Positions 17,943-27,694 are shown, counted from the stretch's first letter. The stretch: 64,000 nt of DNA from Mesostigma viride (GCA_009746045.1 RPFO01001220.1:2501-66500); one strand, 5' to 3'. Numbers and translations: made by a program. Notes: a model not told the origin generated them from the letters alone.

Positions 17943-18430
17943 GTCTGTTGTGTAGGAGTGTTGGCTATGGCTGTTCGTGTGTGCGTGTGCGTCTGTGCGT
18001 GTTCCTTGCGCGTTGGAGTGTTTTTGTCCTTTCCCGTGGGTCTCGCGTGTGGTGGCTGGACCAATGGGCGCTCGGCGCGCGGTGGTCGTAACGGTCTTTC
18101 TGCCCCGCGTCCCGGCCTGTCCAATGGGCGTGCACGGGATCTCGTAACCGCCTGCGCGTGTCGTGTCCGTTCCGTCCTTCTCGGTCTACGAGTGGCGGCT
18201 GGCGGCCGGTGGTGACGCACGGGATCTCTTTCCGGATCCGCTGACAAGATCTCGTGGCGGGCCGCGGGAATCTTCTAGAAGTTTCCAGCGGGCGCGACGC
18301 CATCCGTTTTCGTCCAATGGGAGCGCACGGGAATCGAGGCCGGTCCGCGTAGAAAGTGCGTGGTCCCCTCGGACTTGGCCATCTCACTCACGCATCACAG
18401 CTATCGTTCTTCCTTGCTTTCTTTCTGGCT
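17943..18430. promoter_or_regulatory. Divergent promoter with a four-unit heat-shock element and CCAAT boxes
   Basis: GAAtcTTCtaGAAgtTTC at 18268-18285 is four perfect alternating HSE pentamers, about 150 bp upstream of the plus-strand ATG. CCAATGGG occurs three times (about 18,060, 18,120 and 18,314), each followed by a GC-rich CGNGCACGGGA-like word. This is a typical eukaryotic inducible promoter layout. Confidence 0.65.
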
Positions 18431-19330
18431 ATGGCTTCCTCCGCCCGTTTCCTGTCTTGCAACAAGTGCAACCGGGCGTTCCCCGAGTCCCATTTCCTGT
18501 CCGCCCGCTTGGCGAACGGGTTCACGCTGGCGTGCCTTTCTTGCCGCGAAACTCAGAACAAGCAGGCCCGCCTTCGCAAGGCCCGCGCGAAGGAGATGCA
18601 GCGGGACGAGGAGGAGGACTACGAGAACGTGCCCTCCTTCAGCTACAGCTCCTCTGAGGGCGGCTCCTCCGAGAAAGGGGATCAGGAGGAGGAGGTTTCC
18701 TCTGTTGTGGCCGCTGACGCCGTTTCCGAGTCGTCTTCTGACGCTGAGTCGGAGCCGGCTCGCCTCCCTTCTCCTCGCACTCCGTGCGCCCCTTGCATGC
18801 CGGCTCCTTTCCGCCGCTGCCTTCGCGTGAAGGGCAAGAACCCGCACCTGCGCCCTCACGACGGGATGGGCGCTCGCGTGAAGGACAGCTCTCGCCGCGA
18901 GTTGCGCGGCTGCCGTCGCCGTCTGTCTCCCTACTTCCGCGGTTCTCCTCCCAAGTCTTCGGAGGCGCACGTGCAGGACGACGAGGTGCTCGGTTGGGGC
19001 GCCTTCGAGGGTCCCGTGAAGGATCTTTTGAGCGAGTCCCGCATCCAGCGCAGCGACCGCGAGATCCGCGAGGCTATCGATCTGATGGCCGCCGAGGAGG
19101 AGAAGTCTCTCGCTCCCGCCCCCGCTCCTTGCGCTCTGGAGGAGGAGGATATGTTTTCGGCGATGGGCCCCTTCCGCGTGGAGGACATGGACCTGGACCT
19201 GGACTTGGAGCGTCTGGGCGAGGACCTTTTCTGCGACTTCCGTTTGGGCGCTCTTTCCTTGGAGGACATTGCTGGGCTCGAGAAGGTGGAGAAGGAGCGT
19301 TGGTTCCTCCCCTTCGAGCTGAAGAATTGA
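18431..19330 (+). CDS. Zinc-ribbon N-terminal, acidic protein
   Basis: 299 residues from the ATG at 18431 (the frame is open upstream but without an ATG). Residues about 10-37 hold CNKC...F...CLSC, the same CxxC-pair layout as exon 1 of the 7.25-kb gene. A basic helix (KQARLRKARAKEMQR), long Ser/Glu stretches and an acidic C-terminal half with repeated MDLDLDLERL/LSLEDIAGLE segments follow; these could act as a transactivation region. Probably a transcriptional regulator by composition. It ends in TGA, with AATAAAGTACA at about 19,388 as poly(A) signal. Confidence 0.65.
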   Translation: MASSARFLSCNKCNRAFPESHFLSARLANGFTLACLSCRETQNKQARLRKARAKEMQRDEEEDYENVPSFSYSSSEGGSSEKGDQEEEVSSVVAADAVSESSSDAESEPARLPSPRTPCAPCMPAPFRRCLRVKGKNPHLRPHDGMGARVKDSSRRELRGCRRRLSPYFRGSPPKSSEAHVQDDEVLGWGAFEGPVKDLLSESRIQRSDREIREAIDLMAAEEEKSLAPAPAPCALEEEDMFSAMGPFRVEDMDLDLDLERLGEDLFCDFRLGALSLEDIAGLEKVEKERWFLPFELKN

Positions 19331-19406
19331 AGTCCTCGGGCCGTTGTTTTGCCCTTTCCACGGGGTTTGCTTGCCCCCATGTATGATAATAAAGTACATT
19401 TCCTCC

Positions 19407-20464
19407 CATTTGATTGGCTCCAACTCATGTGCACTAGGTAGTTCCGCGGCCTCGCGTATCTGTACTAGGAATACTTGTAGTATACCATATCCGAACTAGA
19501 AACGAAGTGACGCCATTGGTCGCTAGTAAAGTGGTGATGCTCTGAACAATAGCATCACCATCGTCCACGGGAAAAAGTGGTGACACTGGTGATGCTGTGT
19601 TTTTTTTCGAGGGGGTCAAATTATTTTTATGGCCAGCAAATATTGCGGAAATTGCATTACAGAGGTGCACCCACTATTGCAAAGTCCACGGGGCAATCCT
19701 AATTGGGTAATTATCACACAATTACGCATATCTTTCCCGTGCATTTTGCAATAGTGTGATATGACCGTTGGGTTCAAAATTTTATGGTCAGCGATAGAGT
19801 ATTTTTATATGACCGTTGGGTTCAAAATTTTATGGTCAGCGAGGGAGTATATTATTATTAATGCTGGCATATGTCAATATTTTATGGTCAGCGAGGGAGT
19901 ATATTATTATTAATGCTGGCATATGTCAATATTTTATGGTCAGCGAGGGAGTATATTATTATTAATGCTGGCATATGTCAATATTTTATGGTCAGCGAGG
20001 GAGTATATTATTATTAATGCTGGCATATGTCAATATTTTATGGTCAGCGAGGGAGTATATTATTATTAATGCTGGCATATGTCAATATTTTATGGTCAGC
20101 GAGGGAGAGTAATTACATGTCAACCCCTGACAACTATTGCAATTATTGAATACACGTGTCACTCCATGATTGGACGTAATTATTTAATAATGCTTGGATT
20201 AGACTCAATAATGCATTTCGTCCAATATTTGCTGGCCATAAAAATAATTTGCCCCCCTTGAAAAAAAACACAGCATCACCAGTGTCACCACTTTTTCCCG
20301 TGGGCGGTGGTGATGCTATTGTTCAGAGCATCACCACTTTTTGTATCGTCCAATGGCGTTACTTGGATTCTAGTTCAACTAGATTCTACTTGTAGTATTC
20401 AAGTACAGATACGATACACTACAAGTAGCCAAGTTCAGGTGCCAACTTTCAGCCAATCAATGGC
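19407..20464. repeat. Large inverted repeat enclosing six 52-bp tandem repeats
   Basis: Arms 19,527-19,645 and 20,223-20,341 are near-perfect inverted copies; weaker symmetry extends to about 19,407 and 20,464. Inside each arm is a nested hairpin (GGTGATGCT ... AGCATCACC). The centre has six copies of a 52-bp unit (starts 19827, 19879, 19931, 19983, 20035, 20087; GTCAGCGAGGGAGTATATTA). It is AT-rich and lies between two convergent GC-rich genes. It could be a MITE/foldback element or a replication/termination structure. No coding content. Confidence 0.8.
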
Positions 20465-20479
20465 CAGCATGCAAGCCCT

Positions 20480-21277
20480 CTACTCCTCCTCGATACGGGG
20501 AAGGCGGCCCTCGCGGCCAGACCCGCTCCTCCTGTACGTGCGCATCGCGCGGGAAGCGCCCTTCTTCACGCCTGGGACGGGCAGAGGGACCCTCGTTGGA
20601 GCCTGAGAAGGGGTCTTCTCGCGCATCTGCAGATCCACGCCCAGACGCTTCGAGCACGCCTCGATCAATGCGTTCGACTCGGCCAAGTGCTCCTCCAGAC
20701 CCATCTTCATAGCGCGCGCGGCCACCAAGCAAGAAGGCTTGTGGCAAAAGAAATCCTCCAACTGGCACGCCTTCGTGCAATACCGCATCGTGAGGCAACG
20801 ACCGCACTTGGGAAACTTCTTCCCCACGGGAGGCACGCGCTTGCAAGTGGCGCACCTCTTGGCCTCCACGTCGATCAAACGGCCCAGGGGGCACGAATAA
20901 AGCGAACGGTGGTAGATCCCCCACAGCAGCGTGCTGTCACGCACTTGGATCTGCACGCACCCCAACTTCACTGCCATGGGCGCGTCGAACGCAACCGCGC
21001 CGCCCTTCGAAGCCATCGTGTCGAAACCGTACACGATGCGGAGGCAGTTCGCGTACTCTTTGAAACGCAGGGCCTCCACCACCGAGAAAAAGTCCGCCTT
21101 GCTCACGAACGCGGCCGCGGCGTTCAAAAGTTTCGCGCGCTCCCCCTCGTCCGGCTCCATCAGGGCCACGGTCAGCAGCTGCGTGCCCATCAGATCTTCC
21201 ACCGGCCAAGAACCGCTGGGGTGCGTCAGAGAGACGCCGGAACCCACGCAGGCGTTCAAACCGATCAAACTACACAT
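20480..21277 (-). CDS. MYND-type zinc-finger protein
   Basis: 265 residues from the ATG at 21277 (a GTG lies seven codons upstream). Residues about 142-183 form a MYND finger: CATC...CGRC...YCTKACQ...C...C. MYND domains bind short proline-rich peptides in transcriptional regulators. The N-terminal 135 residues are helical (KADFFSVVEALRFKEYANC), as in MYND/repeat proteins of protists. The C-terminal tail is basic (TYRRSGSGREGR). The divergent promoter with heat-shock-like elements is shared with the 21.65-kb gene. Confidence 0.8.
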   Translation of the reverse strand: MCSLIGLNACVGSGVSLTHPSGSWPVEDLMGTQLLTVALMEPDEGERAKLLNAAAAFVSKADFFSVVEALRFKEYANCLRIVYGFDTMASKGGAVAFDAPMAVKLGCVQIQVRDSTLLWGIYHRSLYSCPLGRLIDVEAKRCATCKRVPPVGKKFPKCGRCLTMRYCTKACQLEDFFCHKPSCLVAARAMKMGLEEHLAESNALIEACSKRLGVDLQMREKTPSQAPTRVPLPVPGVKKGASRAMRTYRRSGSGREGRLPRIEEE

Positions 21278-21646
21278 GATTCCTCGCTCGCTGTCCACTG
21301 CCGGCTATGGCTTCTGACCGCCACCCACGGCCGCGCACGCGACTTTACCGATCTCGCGGGACCCGAGAGCGCCGCGCCAAAAGGCCCGTGAGTCAGCACG
21401 AGGAACTTTCTAGAAGCGCCGCGCCGGACGCGGCCTTTCCGGTCCCGTGAGTCAGCACGCGGAACCGGACCGGAGTTTCTAGAAGCGCCGCGCCGGACGC
21501 GGCCCACCCGTGGATGGACCAATCCCGTGCGTCCGCCGCCACCCGTGGAAAATCACAAAGACTGTGGACAGCCACGGGGAAGCCATCTCACGCAAGACCA
21601 ACCAGCGAGCCAGAAAACAAACGCCTTCTCTTTTCACGACATAGCC
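21278..21646. promoter_or_regulatory. Divergent promoter with repeated heat-shock-like elements
   Basis: GAActTTCtaGAA at 21403-21415 is a perfect three-unit HSE. A second TTCtaGAA is at 21477-21484. Both are followed by AGCGCCGCGCCGGACGCGGC, so a segment of about 67 bp including GTGAGTCAGCACG is duplicated. GACCAATCCCGTG at about 21,515 contains a CCAAT box. Confidence 0.6.
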
Positions 21647-22756
21647 ATGGCCATCACCACGCGCTCCATGGCCTCCATGCGCAGGCGCTCCTCGCGCAAG
21701 CCGGTGCCAAAGCTGCGAGACGGATTCGTGCAGTTCATGGTGGGCGCCCACCTGGCCAGGAAGCAAGCGCCCCTCCGCAAGCGCAAAGCCGTCAAGGGAT
21801 GCCGCCTCCGCTGCTGCGACCCCAACGCCGTCCTCTGCCCCTCCTCGCCTCTGCCGGAGGAGCGCGAGTACGCCCTCACCGACCTGGTCCCCGACCCTGA
21901 CGAGTCCGTGGCCCCCTTCGACTACGAGCAGGCCGTCAGAGACCACTACCCCTGCGACAAGTGCCACCAAAAGGGCCCGGACAGCATCTTGATGCGACAC
22001 AACCCCAGGAACAAGATGGGCTCCATGGACGACATCCTCTGCGAGGAGTGCCTCGTCTCCTGCATCAGCATCATCATGGACGAGGGCAGGGACTCCGAGT
22101 ACCGCAAGAAGTACATGTCCCAGTGGATCAGGGTGCCCGTGCCCAAGCCGGAAACCAGCCGCCCGCTCGTCCCGCTGGAACAAGGGGGGCAGTACAGGTG
22201 CCGCGAGTGCAAGACCATGCCAAACAAGGTCGCCTTCCGCGTCCTGCACAAGGAGGGGGACACCGAGCCAGGGATCTACTGCGAGCCCTGCGTCAACAGG
22301 CAGGTCGTGGCCATCATGCGCAAAGGAAACCACCAGGACTTCGACCCCATGGTCGCCAGCTGCGAGGACGTCCTGCGCCGCTTCAAGCTGGACGAGGACT
22401 TGGCGCGCATCTGCTCCTCCCTCGCCCCCTCCTACAACTTCCCCTACTACGACCAGTGGCCGCCCGCGAGGTGCGAGAGCTGCAAGCGCGAGTTCGAGCA
22501 CCACGCCATGTCCGCCTACATGATGTACATCCCTCAGGAGGGCACCATGGGCGTGGCCTGCCACTTCTGCGCCAGGAACGTGCACAGGAAGGCCCTCATC
22601 AAGTTCGACGGATACAGCTTCGACAACCGCTTCAAGGCGTGGTACCAGGACGGAGAAAACAACAAGCTATCCGGGTTCGTAGCGCCCCTCACGGACATCA
22701 CCACCCTCCTGGGCGTGCACGCCATCGGCGCCCCTGTGCCGGTCGACTACGATTAA
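21647..22756 (+). CDS. Multi-CxxC zinc-binding protein
   Basis: 369 residues from the ATG at 21647 (MAITTRSMASMRRRSSRK, a basic N terminus). Four Cys clusters: a CRLRCC/C group near residue 45, then three CxxC...CxxC pairs (CDKC...CEEC, CREC...CEPC, CESC...CHFC) spaced 30-35 residues within each pair. The pairs resemble those in the 7.25-kb and 18.4-kb proteins, suggesting one expanded family. No catalytic motif seen. Likely a nuclear or cytoplasmic scaffold or regulator. Confidence 0.65.
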   Translation: MAITTRSMASMRRRSSRKPVPKLRDGFVQFMVGAHLARKQAPLRKRKAVKGCRLRCCDPNAVLCPSSPLPEEREYALTDLVPDPDESVAPFDYEQAVRDHYPCDKCHQKGPDSILMRHNPRNKMGSMDDILCEECLVSCISIIMDEGRDSEYRKKYMSQWIRVPVPKPETSRPLVPLEQGGQYRCRECKTMPNKVAFRVLHKEGDTEPGIYCEPCVNRQVVAIMRKGNHQDFDPMVASCEDVLRRFKLDEDLARICSSLAPSYNFPYYDQWPPARCESCKREFEHHAMSAYMMYIPQEGTMGVACHFCARNVHRKALIKFDGYSFDNRFKAWYQDGENNKLSGFVAPLTDITTLLGVHAIGAPVPVDYD

Positions 22757-23002
22757 ACAGCCTCATTGTATCAGTAGCCACAAGTGCACACATAGCCCAG
22801 CCCTCATCAATAGACAAGTCTCTGCCTGTAAATTATTAACTTGTAATGAAAAAACGATTCGTGCATGCCCACATCTCATGCAGTGCCACGGGACTTAGAA
22901 AAATCCCGTGGCACACAAAAGATAGGGGGGAACATGGGGTCACCCTCGCGGAGCGTAGAAACTGTTGACGGTGACGGAGAAGGACGCCAAGACTCTGATC
23001 AA
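22757..23002. other. Short intergenic region
   Basis: Downstream of the multi-CxxC gene; no clear AATAAA. The word CCCGTGGCAC/GTGCCACGGG at about 22,883-22,915 forms a small inverted repeat. The first exon of the next gene may begin here, because no strong promoter was identified. Confidence 0.3.
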
Positions 23003-26000
23003 GATGTTGAAGGAACACGATGCCCGCCGGGACAAGTCTCCGAAGACCGCGAAGGGGTCGAAGAAAGCGGCTGAAGCAGCAGCGGTTGAGGGGAATGAGG
23101 TAAGTCTACCTCTGTTGTGAGGGGGGCTTTGTTCTTGAGGTCCACGTTTCATGTAGGTTGCGACGGCCGGCGTTTCTTAAGTGTGACACTTACTTCCTTT
23201 TGACTAACACTTACTTCCTTTCCTGATTTCGCATCGTTGAGGGAAATGAGCCAAGTGTACCTCTGTTGTGAGGGGGGCTTTGATCTTGAGGTTTAGGTTT
23301 CATCTAGGTTGCGACGGCCGGCGTTTCTCAAGTGTGACAATTACTTTATTCCTTTTGGTTATGCTTTCCTGATTTTTTCCTATCATTGTTAAGGGGAACG
23401 AGGTAAGTGTACCTCTGTTGTGAGGGGGGCTTTGATGTTGAGGTTCAGGTTTCATGTAGGTTGCGACGGCCGGCGTTTCTCAATCGGCATTTACTTTATT
23501 CCTTTTGGTTATGCTTTCCTGATTTTTTCGCATCACTGCAGTACGTGCAGGCCGAAAGGGCGACCCACGCGGCCATCATGTTCTCAATCAGGCTCGACCA
23601 GCACCCGCGCCGCGAGAACATGGAAATAGCTAGTACGTGGACTGCTGCCGTCGACGAACACCAGAAGGGACTCTCCGAAGCACTTGCGACCTACAAGGGG
23701 AAGGCGCTGAAGGGAAAGGGGAAAGGAAAGGAGGTGGAGGTTGCGGATGCTCCCGTGTCTCTGCTTGAGAAATGGGAGAAGTCCCCGGTGTCGCAGGATG
23801 ATGATGACATCCTGGATGTGAACGATGAGATCGCGAAGGGCAAACGGTTGCGGCAGGAGCTTGCCGTTCAGCCGCGGGACCTCGATGACATGTCCAAAGC
23901 CTTGGTGCATCGAAATCGGGTGTGGACAAGGAACCTGTTCGTTGGGCCTCAGAAGCTCCTCGCACGAGACTTGCATCTGTCGAGAGGCGAGCAGAACGCC
24001 ACCATTTTTGCCAGTTCGGAGTCCGACTACGGCCACGACAAGCTGGTGATTCCTGTGTGGCGGTACTCGTTCCAGTTTTTGGCTGACCGGTTCCCCAACA
24101 CTTTTCATGAGTGGATGAAAAACGAGAACACCCAGCGTCAGGTCGCGCAACTTTTCGGGGAGATGGGGGGGTTACGGACAATGAAGGCTGGCTACGCTCG
24201 CGCAATGACTGACAAAGAGATTGATATCTACCTGCGAACGAGCTCGGCGAAGGCGATGGCCGAAGCTGCTTCCACCAAGGTTCTGACAGGACGGGCCGAT
24301 GTGCTGGACTCACTTAAGCCCGTGGACGTGAGAAAGGCCGCGCTTTTGGACAGTTTGTGCAAGTCCGCCTGGGAGATGGCTCCACTCGAGAAGAAGCCAC
24401 CGTTGCCGCCAGCCATTTGCGGCTTTCTCGTGCTGGACGGGAACCACTTTACCACACTCATCAAATCGGTGAAATTCGAACTGGTCGCCCCAAATATGAC
24501 GGTGGACCAAAGATCTGTGTGGTACAAGGCAATGCTGAACGGTTTCATGAAGGCGGAAAAGCTAAGGGTCGTTGCGCGGGGAGGGAAGGAGCAGGAAGTC
24601 ACGAAGACCGTGGCCGCGGAGAAGCTGGAGGAGTGGGCAATGGATTGGACGAAATTCGGGGGGGTGGACGTGCAGATGCTCAAGGGTGAGACCATCCTGC
24701 CGACCTGGTGGCAGATCCGTGAAGAGAAGGTAAGCCAAGTTGCGACCGCCGGCGTTTCTATAAGTGGTTTTCTCGTGTTATTTTCAGTATGCCATTAGTT
24801 TGGTAAAGATGCGACCACCGGCGTTTCTATAAGGGGTTTTCATGTTCCACCTTAGTATGCCATATTTTGGTCAAGATGCGACCGCCGGCGTTTCTGTCAG
24901 TCGTATTCTTGTTCTCAGTTGAGTTGTGCTTATTTGGGAGGACTATCGATGTGTCTCTGCGCGTTGTTGCCCTACGGCGATGCAGGTTTCCGAACAAGTC
25001 GGCAAGATGATCGAAGTTGTCAGGCAGCTCGGGAACGCCATGAACGCCGAGGACACAGCCCAAGCCAAGGCAACGTGGGGCTCAGCGCTGGGGGATGTGC
25101 ACCGGGCCTACCAGGCATATGGACCCGTCAAGAGAGGGAAGGGCGTGTCTATCCCAACTCCTCTGTACGGCAAGATCTGGGCGATTGTGAAGCCCTTTTG
25201 GCAGAAAGGAGAGCAAGCCAAGGCAGAAGGGGACGGCGCCGGCGACAAGGCAGGGGGGGCTGAAGAGACGGACAAGTGGGGGCCGGACCAGAAGAACTTC
25301 ATGCAGCGCTGGCTGTTCTGGTGTGAGGACCCTTTGAAGCCCGTTGTCGACGGCAAGCCGGCGATCGCCGAGGATATCGCGGCTCGGCAAGACTTCCTTG
25401 ACGCGCGCCCTAAAGACAAGGCGCACGAACTGTCCATTTTCACCGCGCATCGGGAACTTGCGAGTTTCCAGTATTTCGACAGCCTGATCCAAGCGCCGAT
25501 CATGTCCTGTGAGGCCCCTCCCAGCAACCTGATAAAAATAATGGAAGTCGCCAAGAATTTGAAAGAGGCGGCCGTGCAATTCGCCCACATCAAGTTCCTG
25601 GAGAACCCCGCCCTGATTGGCTCCTGCAGACAACTAAACGGGACTTTCGACCCCGTAGTGGTGAGGGAGCAGGTGTTTGGCGTGAAGCTGAAGGCCACCG
25701 ACCTCGAGGTGGAGGCCACGGAGTTCGACAAGTTCATCGCCGAGTGCCGCCTGACCAGAGACTTTTGGCGGGTGGTCGTCACGGCCACGAGGGCGATCAT
25801 TCTCACGCTGAGGGACCTTCCGCAGGCTAAAAGGAAAGTGGTCGACCAGAAGGACTGGAAGTTCCCGAGAGGGCTGCTCGCTTCCCACCCCCGTCATTTG
25901 TATGACGATTTGGGTGTGAAGACCAAACATCTGCTGGGTGTGCCAGTGGAGGCGGCGGCGGAGGAGGAGGTTGAGGAGGAGGAGGAGGGCAAGGGGACTA

Positions 26001-27603
26001 CCAAGGCCAAGAAGGGGTGGCGGGACAGGTTGGAAGCCTACAGCGATTGGAAGGGGGTGAGGATGGGATCCGACTGGATCGCATACAGGACGATGACATG
26101 GATGGAAAACGAGAAAAGAAAGGATCTGGTGGTGACGAAGGTGGTGGACGAGTTGTGCACGGGGTCTGACAAAATTCCTCGGTCGCTGAAGGACCAGGCG
26201 TTTGCTGTGCTGGACCTGGCAGCTGACAGCAACGAGAAGTGGAGGAACCTGCGCGAGTGGGACGCAGACTGCATTCCGGAGGAGAGCCACATTCCCAAAC
26301 CCTCCTCGCATTTGAGCCCGGTCGTGTGGGATGTGGTTGACAAGATGACCCTTGCCCTTTTTAGGGGACCCTGCAGAGTTCTGCTGGTGTTCGGGGAGCC
26401 CGCCCATATCCGCCGGTGGAAGCGCCTGGTCCGCCTTATCAAATATTGGCTTGCTGAAGATGGGTGGACAGGCCTCGCCTACTTTTCCGACGACGATTCT
26501 TCGTCTGATGAGGATGATGATTCGGAGAAGGGGGAAGAGGGGGAGGAGGATCATGCTGATGGGCACCCGCCCGGGGAGGAGGGGGACGAGGCGGAGGGGG
26601 AGAAAGGGGATGGCGAGGAGGAGAAAGGGGATGGCCAGGAGGAGAGGGACGGGGGAGGAGATGGAAGGGGAGGGAAAAAGCGCAGTCGGGATGCTGGAGG
26701 CTCGCGGGAGGAGACAATGGGGGGGGATGAAGACACAAGGGGTGGAGGTAAGCGCCAGCGTGCTGGTGAAGGAGACTCGAGGCCTGTCGTTGGAAACGCC
26801 GGCGGGCGTATCTGTGATGAGGAGGGGGATCGCCAGCGGGAGGGAGGCTCGCGGCCTGTTACTGGAAACGCCGGCGGGCGTATCTGTGATGAGGAGGGGG
26901 ATCGCCAGCAGGAAGGAGGCTCGCGGCCTGTTACTGGAAACGCCGGCGGGCGTATCTGTGATGAGGAGGGGGATCGCCAGCAGGAAGGAGGCTCGCGGCC
27001 TGTTACTGGTAACGCCGGCGGGCGTATCTGTGATGAGGATGGGGATCGCCAGCAGGAAGCAGGCTCGCGGCCTGTTACTGGTAGCGCCGGCGGGCGTTCC
27101 CGATTTACGGGAGGCGGTCGTGTCCGACAGATGGGAATGAGGCCTCGTCAGGATTCATGGGGACCCCCGGTTGAGGGGACCCCCGCCCTCGCCTCGGTTT
27201 CTTTGGGTCTGGATGACGATCCCGTACCGTCGTCAGGAAGGACGGTTGTGATGACTTTGCCCCCCGCCCGACGGGGATGGAGCAATGCCCGGACACGATA
27301 CTGCTGAATGAGGATGACGATCCGGACCCGTCGGCTGACACGGATTTTGTTGCGAGCACCCCACTGCAAAAGAGGTTTTTGGAGGCTCGTAACGTGGAGG
27401 GTCCGCGGACAGTCGCAGGTGGAGGGCCGGCGTTTGCCGGATTGATGCGCCCGACTGAGGTGGTCGATGTTGAGGCGCCGCCAGGGACATCGGCCGGATA
27501 CTATACCGAATTGACCGCGGGTTTGGGTGACACCATGCGTCCACGAAGGATGCCCTTCCACGCTCCAACGGTACATTCGGCCGGTAAATTTCATTTTCAA
27601 TAA
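23003..27603 (+). CDS. Giant multi-exon protein of unknown function (motif-bearing introns, frameshift near the end)
   Basis: Exons at 23003(?)-23099, 23542-24729 (396 codons) and 24986-27303/27603, all joined in phase 0 with GT-AG introns. The first exon is Lys/Ala-rich. Exon 2 encodes a folded-looking 390-residue region (VWRYSFQFLADRFPNTFHEW, AICGFLVLDGNHFTTLIKSV). Exon 3 has another 500-residue globular region (KNFMQRWLFWCEDPLKPVV, VVWDVVDKMTLALFRGPCRV), an acidic stretch and five 24-residue repeats (GNAGGRICDEEGDRQ; DNA starts 26792-27080, 72-bp period). At 27,260-27,276 (C6/G4 runs) coding moves to the -1 frame and ends at 27,603, overlapping AATAAA. No known family recognised. Confidence 0.65.
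23096..23541 (+). repeat. Intron made of three tandem ~150-bp units
   Basis: GTAAGTCTACCTCTGTTGTG-type units begin at about 23,100, 23,251 and 23,402; each has GAGGGGGGCTTTG and one full motif (TTGCGACGGCCGGCGTTTCT at 23158, 23309 and 23461). The splice-donor GAGGTAAG is intact in units one and three and changed to GAGCCAAG in unit two. Only the last unit ends in the functional CACTGCAG acceptor. Confidence 0.8.
24730..24985 (+). repeat. Second intron with three tandem ~68-bp motif units
   Basis: Units starting near 24,739, 24,809 and 24,875 each contain GCGACCGCCGGCGTTTCT (one with ACCACC), followed by ATAAG(T/G)GGTTTT and a TCAGTATGCCAT-like end. It is an independent amplification of the same motif inside an intron of the same gene. 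Confidence 0.8.
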
Positions 27604-27694
27604 ACGAGTTTAATAAGGACCTTAATATATTTCTACAAGTTTTTTTGCATCAGTCCATGGCTTCATTGATTTCTCACACGACCCTTCCGTATTC

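Noticed and set aside
16662-18215. 517-residue Arg/Leu-rich plus-strand ORF
   Set aside because: Antisense shadow of the 497-residue minus-strand gene; composition is that of a complementary GC-rich frame.
18401-19423. 340-residue minus-strand ORF
   Set aside because: Shadow of the zinc-ribbon gene at 18431-19330, which has a proper ATG, a CxxC motif and a poly(A) signal.
19827-20110. 52-bp repeats that could suggest a CRISPR-like array
   Set aside because: The units are contiguous with no unique spacers, lie in a eukaryotic inverted repeat and have no cas-like genes nearby.
21479-22585. 368-residue minus-strand ORF
   Set aside because: Antisense to the multi-CxxC protein; Val/Leu/His-rich composition typical of a shadow frame.
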